From the NCBI GenBank assembly GCA_013397115.1, contig VWZW01007700.1:89413-153412 (forward strand): a stretch of DNA of 64,000 nt. The letters are read 5' to 3'. The position numbers were made by a program, and so were the translations under genes. Numbering within the stretch: position 1 is the first letter of the stretch; every line of letters starts with the position of its first letter. The DNA is from Edolisoma coerulescens. Its lineage: Eukaryota > Chordata > Aves > Passeriformes > Campephagidae. This document shows, piece after piece, positions 1 to 12,000 of this stretch. Under the pieces are notes generated by a model, which saw only the letters and a program-made list of their open reading frames with translations, searched no databases and was not told the origin of the DNA.

Positions 1-3000
1 AATAATAAAGAACGAGGAATTAGTAACCAAGATGGGCATCAGAAATAATTATATGCTACATATACACCCAGAAGTCTGCAAAAAAATGGCTTTATATTGC
101 TCTGTGCTCTCATCACAGTTGACTGACAGGCTCTACTTCAGGGGTTCAGGCCAGGCAGGAGCCATTTATTACTATAGCTGTAGGAGAGAAGGCAGATTGA
201 CAGAGGTTCAGTTCTCTACCCGTAATGGCTTAAAACAGAAGTGCTAGGGTATATCACACTGACAGCAGATATAAACAGCTTTATGAAGGAGCCTTGATAT
301 GGCAGAGCAGCACTGACAGAGTACAAAACTATCACAGCAGTTGTACCCCTCTTCTCCTAATAACTCAGAACTCTGTGCTGTCTGTACATCTCAGCCTGTC
401 ACCCTCTTGCTTGTGACATTGCTATATCCACTGTTAACTTTCAGGCCTAGTGAGTCCTGCTGCCACGCAATTACTTCTTGTGATCAAAGCCAATTTCTTC
501 TGCAGTGTTTGCTTGGTTGATGTATTTTTTCCAATTTTTCTACTAGTTATTTACATGATAAATGAATTATACATGTAATTGAAATCACGAGTTCGATGTT
601 TTTAAGCTCATCTAAATAACTTTAAAGTACACTTATTTAGGGAAGAAGGCCTTCACACTGCTTAGGTTGCTTGATGGAGAGACAAAGGAAATGAAATAAA
701 AATCTGAGAATGTCAACTCTTGAGAATCAGAGGGACACTGAACATATCACCACAGAAAATGAATAGGTACTAGAACGGGCCCTTTCTCTATATAACAGTT
801 TTAACTGCACTATTGAGGCCTTTCCACATTAATTTGATCTATGGGTGGGTATTATTGTAACTGATCAATTGGCTTGAAAAGTCTGTGTGATTTGATCCCA
901 GTCTGCTGAAGCTCAGCTCTGAACAGGTCTGTATCACTGGACTGAAAAAGTAGTAAAATAGCATTAAGGGGGTTCTTTGGCTGTTATGGAAAACTTCAAT
1001 ATTTTTATATAAATTAATTGAAACTGACCATAATGTATATCTAGATGTTAAGGTTAATCAGTGTTTTCAACTTGAAATTGTACACTTAATGAAACACACC
1101 TTTCTCATACACTGTTTAAAAGTTGTTAGTGAAAACCCCTATGTTAAATGGTGCTTTGAGCAAGAAAAGTATAGTACAACATAAGCCTACACAGGCCACA
1201 AAACAATGATCAGATTCAAAATACAGTCTTTAACACATTTTTAAATGATATTGTTAATGGATCCATTGCAATGCATCACAAATTAAAAAGATAGTAATTT
1301 AGATATGGAAAAACATAAAAAGTGAAAAAGAAATTAAGAATAAAACACGACCCGCAGTGAGAATTTCAAGTGTTATTTTCTATCATCATCTACACAAAAC
1401 TGGAATTGAAGTTGTTTTGACTATATGGAAAATCACAAGAAACTGTTTTGAGTTAAATGAAATAATTTTACCTAAAAGAAGTTGTGTGTATTTTATTAAA
1501 ATAAAATTCCCTTCAGAATTCTTAGGGAGGAAGTGCTTGCTCCTCTTTGTCCCTTCATGGCTAAGTAATTCACATTCATTTTCAGTTCATGAACTTTGTT
1601 TATACGCTGCCTACATGCTGTTTTGCTTTTTGGGTTTAATGTTAAAGTGAGCAAATCACATAAAACCTCTAGTGGGAAATCCTGCCAGCTTGCAGAGAAA
1701 ATGTACCAAATGAGAAAATAATATACCAGACCTACAGACAGGCTGATGGCCCAAGAAGCATCTGTCTCTGTTTTTGCTCATATTCATTGAAAAAAAGGGG
1801 CATATGGATGGCCAAAAAGACTCATAAGTTTTTAACATATGTAGGGATCATGTCTTCATCCGAGACTTGCTTTTGGGCCAATATTCTAGCAGTGAAGCTG
1901 ACTACTAATATTGAAGCATAGAATCAGTGAGCAATTTGTCCCTAGCATACTGTGATTAAAAAAACACCCCCAAACAAAACCCAAACAGGTTACTGCCTGT
2001 GCATTCAATAATGAATCCACCATCATCAAAAGCTTTCTGGAGACAGGCTTGTGACTGTATGTGAAGCCCAAGGAGACAAGTTGTGCCAAGTACTGAGCTT
2101 CCTCCTACTTGATGCTTAAACCACATCAGAATTCATTCTCCTCTAGTCAAAGCATGGCAACAAGATGTTTATTTAGAAAACAGGCCATTTTCAGTAGCAA
2201 ACATTTAGACATCTCTAGGGTGATGTGGCAGCTGAAGGAATTTGAGCTGAGACTAAAATTCAAAATAATCAAAACCCAGGCCATTTGCATAAATATCTCC
2301 CGTATTTTCTTTCTAACTCCCATTAGCTACCTAATTGTTTCATTAAGCTTCAGAATGTTGTTTTTTTCAAAATTTCAACTCAAATAGTCGAAAAAGAAAT
2401 TTCATTAAGTGAGTTGCATTAAATTGAGTGTAATAGATGGGCTCAGAACACCCAAAATCATTAACATTTCATGGATTTATAAGCCCCTGAAATGAGGTTC
2501 AGAATTTTGCAAATTAAGACTTCAGTCTATTCGGGCCAGTAACAATGTCATTACAAAGCCTGTCTCTGAAGAAATCCTTCTTGCTAATTTGTCAGTCTTT
2601 TGAGAGTAGTCTCTGACTTTTCTTGAAGTGAAAATTATGTATAGTAGGAAGAATGTAAGCTAAATGGTGATACTCCAAAGTGTTTTAACCACCTAAATTC
2701 AGCTTCTTTATAACAAATCTTCAGATTTTCTGATTGGTTTCCACCCATCCATGCGGTTTCATCAATTAAAACAGAGTAGAGCATGTAATTTCATTAGTCA
2801 TTTCAAACTGGAAAACTTGCAACTGCTTTGGTCTTACTCTAGTCTCCAGTTCAGAAATCCTTTTTGTTCTAAACAGGCACATGAAAGCAGAAGCTAGGAA
2901 AGACCATACATCAGTTTCAGAGGGTTTGATAAAATAACTAGAGCTTAATTTTAAGCAGCTCAGAGTCCAACCTTTTTTCTTTTATGAAGACAAAGAAATA

Positions 3001-5871
3001 ATTCACACTGAAAAAGATTTGCTACTATACCTAGAGAGGCAAAATCATCCTGGAAAATACCCTAGTGGTGTAACAGATAGCCTAGCTCAAAGATGCTGCT
3101 TTTTGTAGAAACAAAGTTTAATAAAAGCTATGTATGTCCAAAATTTGTATTCCAGCAAGGGATGACTGAGTAAACAGTCGAATGATCCTGCTAGTATAAC
3201 ATATTAGGATACAGATACTCTTAAAATAACTTTTAGTATGAAGGCAACTAAACAAGTAAAATAGAGAAATAAAATTTTTCCTAGAATAACTTATTCCAGC
3301 ATCCTGTTCATCTACACACAGACAAAGTTACACTGCTCTCCAATATTTATGACAAGTTTCTTTTCCTGGAGTAAATATATATCAGGGATTTTTCAAATAA
3401 CAAATAATACAGTTATGAAGTCAGAAGCCTACAGTCAGAATTACCCTTATAAATAAACTATTATACATGTTTACTGTCTCCTGTATTTGAGTCAGGAGAA
3501 CTGCTAGAGCTGAGTATTTTAATCTGACATGAATTTTGACTGCTAGCATTTTGTCTAGCCCTAGATTGTTGACATTAATGTCTTAGCAGTTGAGACAGCT
3601 TTTCATGTTTTAGTTTAGGAATATGAGAAGGCATGGAGGAAGTGAAAACCTGAACATTTCCTGATACACATAGTTTTGGACAAGCCACATGCTTAATATT
3701 TGTGTAAGAACACAAAAAAGCAAAAATCTGCAAATGACAGAAACCTGAAAATCCCTGTTTTAATGGGCTATTTTGAACGAAATAGGATTTTAGTATTTCG
3801 AACACATATAAAGATGGATAAGCATTCCATACACTGAAAATCACTATCCTTTATGGATATCAACATTTTACAGCTCTTTAAATACTGTGTGTGGGAGTTA
3901 CAAATATTTTTTTATGAGTGATGAATGATTAGTACTTAACAGAGGCAAACACCTTCTATTTTACTGATTCCAATGCAGTTTGATTGGGCAGTAGAGAGGA
4001 ACACAGAATTGAAATCAGTTTCATGTTTCCGGTACACACAAAATTTTTTCTTACAGTTACATAAGCAGAACAGAATGTTTTTCATGAAAATGGTTTTGAG
4101 GGTAGGTTGAAATTTTTTATTTTTTTAGAATTTGGTTCCAATTAGTATAGCTGTAGATTTTTGATCTTGGAAAATTCTGATATTTCCCCTATGAATCTCA
4201 TATACTTCAACTGCCAGTGTTTTATAAAAATTCTAAACGAAATAGGTTTTTCTATTTGCTGTGAAGATTTTCAGGTTGCAATATTTTTGCACTGAAACAT
4301 CTGTGATCCTTACTCACTTTGTTCATTTTTTTATTTGTTTTGTTTCCCATTTTCTTTAGTTTTCAGATTTATGATCAATACCTTTATTGTCAACCTATGC
4401 TTTCTTTTGTCCTTCTTCCACTTCAGATATTTTGTGCTCGCTTAAGTGCAAGAAAGGTAAATGAAGGGTACCCATAAAATCCCCAAAGCCTTCACAATCA
4501 CCAAAATGCCCAGTGTCCCAGACATCATACAGCTTCAACCTGAGGCAAATTAATTTATCTGAGTCCCTACTGGAAGCCTTCATGATAGACATCTGTAGCA
4601 GTGCCTGTTGTGCCCAGGTATCACCAATACTACTAGATTATTTTTCATTGGCCAAGTTGTCTGTGGTAAACTCACTGAAGCCAATTTGATGTCCAGAGTG
4701 CCAGCAGCTATAGCTGCAACTGAAATCAATGGCCACTTTGCTCTACACAGTTTCACCTCAGAGGAAAGAAACTCTCAGAGGGCTAGGAGATTGCACTGGT
4801 AGTCATACTTGGAAGAGGCACAAAAATCACAATGCATATCAGCACCACAAAACTGTCAGAATCTAGGTCCCATTACAATAAGAATCTGCATTAGCAAAGC
4901 GCACACCTTCATATGGGCACAACCACTGAGTGAAAACAGAAATTTTCAATAGTTTTTTAAAGCTACCTCCCAAGCCCCCAAAACATACCAGAAACTTTTG
5001 GAGAGATGTCCAGAACTGCAGTGTTATGGGCAATTCATTCAGTGAAATTACCTCATAAGGTAATTTCCTGCTGCTCCCCAAAATAGTATTTATATAAGTT
5101 AGAAACACACTTAATTCTGTGTTATTTAAAAAGATCAGTAAGAACACAATGGTGTTTGTCTCTTTTATTATGAAAGATACAAAAACAGAGTGTAGTGAAG
5201 CTATCATTAGAAACATGAACTTTTTTTGAACCAACTCTCTATTTACATATACAAAATTCCCCAAGTGGAACAATATCAAATGTGAGACACATCAAAATAT
5301 ACCATATATACAAGTTCAGAGATTTAATATCTCTGTTACTCCATACATGATGGCTACACAAAAAGTCAATTCCTACCTGTTTTCCACAAATATTTTAAAT
5401 TAGGTTTATGAGACACCCCAAGCAAAATAAAGCAGAATCTGGGGAATGTTCTGCTATCCAAATGGTTACTTTATAAAAATAGTACAAAATAAGAGAGCCA
5501 GGTTTTCAAGTCAGGCTGAATATTCTGTCAAATAGTCCATACTCCAAACTGATGTAGGTAAAAGAACGAAAACTATTACTGATTTTTATTGTCATCAAAC
5601 CAGAAATATCTCAGGAGTTGAAGATGCGCTCATTTTTGGATCACTAATCAGCTACTAGGAAAAGCAAGTATTTTTGTTTATTTTTTTAAAATTCTTCCTT
5701 CAAACAGAAAAGCCAAATAAAATACTAGAGCTTGCTTTGCATGATCAGACATTCTGATTAAAAACATGAAATACAAGAAGACACACCACTTCGTATGGTT
5801 TTTAACTGGAACCAACTACTGCTTAATTGGTAAGGCACTTCTTCCTTTAGATCAGTCCACTTCCCTACATT
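1..5871. other. ICE1 3' UTR and downstream sequence, no other gene seen
   Basis: AT-rich DNA following the ICE1 stop codon on the minus strand. The ICE1 3' UTR must begin at 5871. Candidate minus-strand polyadenylation signals (seen as TTTATT on the plus strand) occur at 5677-5682 and 4383-4388; I cannot say which is used. Short open frames across the region have no family features and no splice-supported partners. No CR1 tail or LTR ends were recognised here. Confidence 0.5.
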
Positions 5872-6053
5872 TTAGTTCAGCTGCATTTCACACAGAGAAG
5901 TGATTTCAGCTATGCCATTTGTGACAGCAGAAGGGATGTTGTTAAGAACTTTTGCTCTCCAAGCATGGATGGCCTCAACAATACCTTCTGGATTGCTTGA
6001 ACCCAAGTCACATAGTGAATATATGGCTGCCAGCTGCACACCCCAGGGAACAC
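5872..6053 (-). CDS. ICE1: ICE1 exon 19 (stop codon)
   Basis: Encodes the C-terminal 60 residues, starting GVPWGVQLAAIYSLCDLGSS and ending EMQLN before TAA at 5874-5872. The acceptor is ttttgcag|GTGTTCC. A divergent tail and a conserved VPWGVQLAA start are usual for this family. Confidence 0.95.
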
Positions 6054-9000
6054 CTGCAAAAAGTTAACACAAATCAGCTTATAGAAACTTTGATATGCAA
6101 GAATGTTTTTGGGAATCTATAGCAACTGTTATTCAAGAACTGAAAATAAAACACATCAACAGCTGTGATGCGTAACACCGTAATGTAGCAAGATAACAAC
6201 CTGCACACAAATTGCGTAACATCTTATTTTATACTAGCACTTTCCAGTTTTCTCAATTCAGCAACTTTTCAGTATTCAAAGGACATAAAAGAGTTGAGAA
6301 TCTAGTGACTTTAGTTAAGAGTAATCAGACTTAAGAAAACAGTCGGGTTTACACCGAGTCTGAAACAAACACAGACATACATTGTACACCATACAACACC
6401 AAGTTGGAAGAACTTGAGATTGCAAGGAAGAGAAGTTACACGGGTGGCTCAAAGCTCCCTAACATTAACAAATGCTTCACCGCAAAATGTACTTAACATC
6501 CAGAGTAACTTAGTAATGTGAATCTCTGCTGCCCTAACTGCCTTGTTTTGTCTCACCAATATCTTGAACTGTCTTTCTCCCAGTACAACAATTTTGTTAG
6601 TAGTAAGCTTCATGTCATGGTTTAGCATAGTTTGGTTCTTAGTTAAGGAGAAATCCACCAGCTATGGAAGTGATCTTTTGTGAGGAGCTGCTGACAGCTT
6701 CCTCCAGACCTGACAAAACCAATCAGCTGGCTAGTCTGAATACTGACAACTCTGATTAAGCCACTAAAAAAAGTTTTATACGCCTCTGTGATCCACATTT
6801 AAGTACGAACAAACCCTGGGAAAGCTCTCTCTTACTTCCGCCTTTTGGATAGGTAACTGGGGGGCCGGTGCGGCCCAGGGGGTCCGGGCTGGGCCCTGCC
6901 TGTGGCCCTGCGCCGTGTGGGCTGGCCCCGCGGCTTGGCTAAAAATCTCAGCTGTTCCTGCTCCTTTAGAGCAGCCCCTCCAGTGCCCCAGCCGAAATGA
7001 AATCCTACACCTTGAGAGCTCTGGCTGCTGCCGGCAGAGATCACGGGACCAACAGCAAGAGGCAAATTCCAGCTGCAAGGCCCGGGTAAGATTAACCCCT
7101 TCAGTGCTGTAAGACTCCCTAGAACAGACAAAACTTGCAGACATCAATCCTCTCCCGAGTCAGAGGAAAGGAAAAGGTGAAGGCACGTAAAGAAAGCACA
7201 ACAGAGACACAAAAGTCAGTGAAGAAGGAAGAGCTGAAACCCAGAGAGAGGAGAAAGAGGAGATGCTTCGAACCTAAGAGTTGAAATTCTTCTGTAAGGC
7301 TATGGTGATAGACTATGAAACATCAGAATACCCCAAGACACCCTGTAATTCATGAAAAGCCTGGGGAGTAGAGTGTTCAAACTGTGACCGTGAGCAAAGG
7401 CTCCTGTGCTGAAACAAGCAAATGTTGAAGTAGCTGTGATGTAATGAGAAGCTTGAACAGAGAGTGAAGAAGATTCTTGCCCCCAGAGACCTCTGTTCCC
7501 AGAAATGAAGATGATCCCAGAGACAGATGAAGAGAACCTTTGTTTCTGAACAGCTCATCCTTATAATGGTACCCCATTAGCTAAAGATTGAACCCTTGAA
7601 AACAGTTGTGGGAAAAGCTGTAAGATGAGGGAAGGGACTTTTCACACTGCGAGCAGAGAACTATCTCCAGCTGGCTGACTTCACTATGACATTGAAGCCA
7701 TGAGAGAGCTGTTTCTTGTGGAGGAGTCACCATAGCTGGCAAAAGAGACTCCTCTCCCTAAGTGAACTGAAGAAAGACTATAATAGAGGTGGTAAACTGA
7801 CTGAAAAAAATTCTAAGTTTTGTCCCTTTACGTTGTCAGTGGGAAAAGAGAGAAGAGGTGGGGGGAGGAGAAACGTTCTGAAGGTTGATTCTGACTCTTA
7901 TTATTTTTTCTTTTAGTTCTGTTAATAAACTTCTGATGAGACTGGCAGCTGGACTGACAGCCTCACAGAATTAGACTTAAAGGCAGTCAGAATTTACCCA
8001 TGAGATTTTACCGAGAAATTTTGCAGCTTCAGTGAAACCCACGGAAAAGGCCAAGAAGATAATCAATGAGAGAAGATGCTCTGGACACAAGGAGAAGATG
8101 TTCTTGTTATGGGACATCAAGTGTGTACAGGGACGGATTCACGGATAATATGTAACAACTATACTTTTGCTTGTATAGCTAATTGTTTTACTGCTTGAAT
8201 GGTCATTGTTTGTTAGACAGCCTTGTCATTGTTTGCTAAGCAGCCAATCTCAATAAGCCACAGCAACTGTGAAAAGGTATAAGAGAAGCAGTAGAGAAAA
8301 TAAAAAAACTTGATAGCTTTGAATTACAACAAGTGTGGTGCTGTTATGTCTGTCTCGACTTAAACCACAACTGGTGACCACGACATGATCCAAAGAGCCT
8401 GCCTGGAGAGCAGGAAGCCTGCGTAGAGAGTGGGGGAGACGGAGCCCAGTGAGAGGAGAGTAGCGGGTTGAGCTACCGAGGTCCAGACTGTCTGCAACCT
8501 TTGTTAAGGTGAGCCCGTTGGGAACGGAATGGGAGCAAACACATCCCAAGAGGAAAAACCAATAGTTAATATATAGATGTCGATGTTAAAATGACGTGGC
8601 ATAAATTATGATAAGTTGATATTGCAGAGACTGCTACTGTGGTGCAAAAGTCAAGGGATTGAGACTACTTGTGTCAACACCTTTAGCGTTCAGACATGGG
8701 AAACGGTGGGTTTGCATATTTTGGACCTTGCTTCTCGTGGAGATGATATTGTTAAAGAATTTATGACGACATGGAAGATAGTTTTAGACACTGTGAAAAA
8801 GAACTGAAAAAAGAACAAGACACTGCAGCAGCTAGCACAGCAGAGAGAACGGAGACAGATAATGCTGACAGGACTGAGAACATTGCAGTGGGAGGGGCTG
8901 ACGGGGCACAGGCTGGCGCAGCAAAGCCTGTATTGTTTCCGATACCCAAACCGCAGAGAGCTTCGCTTCCTCCCCCTTCCAACCCTGCTTCTCACTCTGC

Positions 9001-12000
9001 TTCTCCCCCCTGCTCTCCCCACGAATTCCTCTGATCCACCTTTACCACCAGGCGGGTTGAGTGACTGTGATAGAAAGGGTGGGAATGAAATTGCACCCTC
9101 AGCACCCCTGCTGCCTGTTGCTGCACCCCTGCTGTCTGCTACTACTACTCCCTTTGTACAAGACGTAAAACAATCCATGCCATTAATTCACAATGATAGC
9201 CTGCTTTATAAAGATGCTTTAACTTTGCAACCCGTATCTGTAACTTTGAGCGTGCAAGATCCTGCAGCTTTTTGGAGAGAAATAAGGCTCGCAGCTTTAG
9301 CGGACAAAGATCTTGAAGCAGCAGAGCGACTCACAGTTATTCGGCAATTACCAGACTCAGGGCAGCCACATTCACAAGATCCTATAGCCTCTGCTTTTCC
9401 AGTCATAAGAGGAAGAGTCCAGGCGCCTGATCAGCATGTTCCATTTAACTGGCAGGTACTATCTGAGCTACGCCAGCTTGCTACTAATTATGGTTTGAGG
9501 TCCCCTGCTGTAACGAAAATGCTGAAATTTATAACAAGTGAAGAATTAACTCCTTTTAACTTAAAGCAGATTGCTAGGTTGGTCTGTACGCCAGTTCAGT
9601 AAGCCAGTGTTTGAAAATGAGTAGAAGAGTTCTTGTGAAAACTCTGCCTTAAATAATATGCAATTGCCTGTACTTGATCCTCGGTTTGGTGCAGGTTTAC
9701 CCCAGCTGATGGGATTGCATCCTGTGGACGAGCCTCAGCTACAGGCCCGCTTGCATCCACTGATTTTAGAGCAATCTCATTGCCATGCCTTGCAAGCTCT
9801 GCTTAAGGTAGCGAATATGTCAGCTCCTGAAAAAAGTTACACAACTATCAAACAGCATCCTAATGAAACTTTTATGGCCTTTCTAGATCGCCTTCAAGAT
9901 GCAATAGAAAAACAAATAGTAAATGTAAGTGTAAGAAAACCATTAATTTTACAAATAGCACGAGACAATGCGAATAAATGCAGAAAAGCTATTGATTTGC
10001 TGCCTATGAAAAACCCCTCATTGAATAATATAATCAATGCATGTGCAAAAATAGAAACTGCACCACATCAAATAGCTATGCTGACCGAATCTGTTGCTAC
10101 AGCAGTTGCAGCAGCTATTAAAGCTACACGTAACTGTCATAGCTCTGGACAGCCAAGCCACCTTAAATCTCAGTGCCCTCACAAAACTCTGTCCTCCAGT
10201 GCAGTTAACAACAATAAAGTAGCAATTTTGTGTAACTGATGTGGAAAACCGAGACATTATGCAAAACAAGGTAACTCTCGTTTCCATGCCAATGGACAGC
10301 CTCTCAAGAATCAAAGAAACTACCAACAGAGCTCGAAACAGAGTCGTGAGCAAACACAAATGCTCCCCCGAGAGCTGCTTCGCCCAGCATAAGTTAATGT
10401 GAGCACCTTGCCAGAAGAACAAAAGGTTCAGCAGAGATAGATGTTTGCACCTCCGACACAGTAATCATAGACTCTCCTAAAGTTCATAAAGCGCCTTTAG
10501 ATGCACATACACCTATAGGGCAGAACTTAAGTGCTTTGTTAATAGGGAGATCAAGTGCTACTTCGCAAAGAATTTTTGTGCATCCAAGAATAACTGATGC
10601 AGACTTTACAAGACAAATATGTGCAATGGTTTCTACACCCACTCCTCCTGCAGTCATACGTGCTCATACTCGTATTGCTCAACTTGTACCTTTCAAGTCT
10701 TGTGTTCTCACGACTGAACTTCAAGAGAGGGGAGACCAAAGCTTCAGTTCTAGCGGCACATCTCAAGTTTTTTAAACTCAACAACTTTCCGAGCAGAGAC
10801 CACAACTGATTTGTGAACTAACACTGAAGAGAGCACAACCTCAGACTGTCAAGATCAGAGAGTTGATTAATACAAGAGCAGATGTCACAGCGATTTTACA
10901 TCATGACTGGCCAAACTCGTGGCCCGTCACTGCAGTAAAAAATTCAATTGCAAGTCTCAAAGGAATGACACAAAGTTATTTTAAGCACACATTTTGTGCT
11001 CATAAAAAATCCAGACAACCGAGTTGCTATAGATCGGCCATATGTGACTGCTGCGCCTCTGAATTTATAGAGATGCGATGTTTTAACCACTTGGAGAGTT
11101 ACAATTGGCACAAATTTTTAATAAAGGTCACCGTGCAGCAAGGCAGTTGCCACCCAGTAACACCCCTATGATAGTTAACTGACCGTCCGGTGTGGCAAAG
11201 CCAGTAGCCCCTGACAAAACAGAAACTTGCCACCCTAAACAACTTAGTTAATGAGCAGTTATTGCAAGAGCACATAGAGCCATCTACCAGCCCTTGAAAT
11301 ACTCCTGTATTTGTGATTCGAAAGAAATCAAGCAAATAGCAATTGTTGCATGATCTGAGAAGTATTAATGCAGTCATAGAAAGTATGAGTGCACTGCAAC
11401 CAGGCATGCCATCTCCTACTATAATCCCTACAACATGAGACATTTTAATTGTTGATTTGAAAGATTGTTTGTTTACAATTCCCTTACATCCTGATAATAG
11501 ACCAAAATTTGCATTTTCAGTACCAGCTGTTAACAATGCTGAACCTGTAAAACAGTATCAACAGAAAGTTTGACCACAAAGTATGAAAAACAGTCCAACT
11601 GTTTTACAGAAGTGTGTAGCCCAAGCTCTATCACCTATCAGAGAGCAATTCCCAAACAGCTATTGTTATCACTACAGAGATGACATACTGATAGCATCTC
11701 CTTGCAAACAAGATTTCCAAAACATACAGCCAGAGCTTTTAAAAGCTCTTCACAAATTTAAATTACAGACTGCACCTGAAAAAATTCAAACAGAAGCACC
11801 CTAGAAATATTTGAAATTAAAAATACTTGAACGTACCATATGCCCTCAAACTGTTCAGTTTGACACTACAGTACATACTCTACGTGATGCACAGAAATTG
11901 TTAAGAACCATTAATTAGCTGCGTCCCTATTTCAGACTCACCACTGCACAACTTTCTCCTTTGCTCAATATATTAGCAAAAGATTCAGATTTAAACTCAC

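Noticed and set aside
4395..4800. Opposed short open frames (4395-4592 minus, 4608-4802 plus) that might be a pseudogene fragment
   Set aside because: Translations in all frames matched no family I can name and showed no splice sites or consistent frame.
6776..7147. Overlapping open frames on both strands in a GC-rich patch
   Set aside because: They lie inside the ERVL-like LTR and reflect base composition.
8151..8369. 5' LTR starting at TGTAACAACT instead of 7934
   Set aside because: A TGT start there has no matching target duplication, whereas 7934 is flanked by aacttc, which recurs at the 3' end and restores the host LTR.
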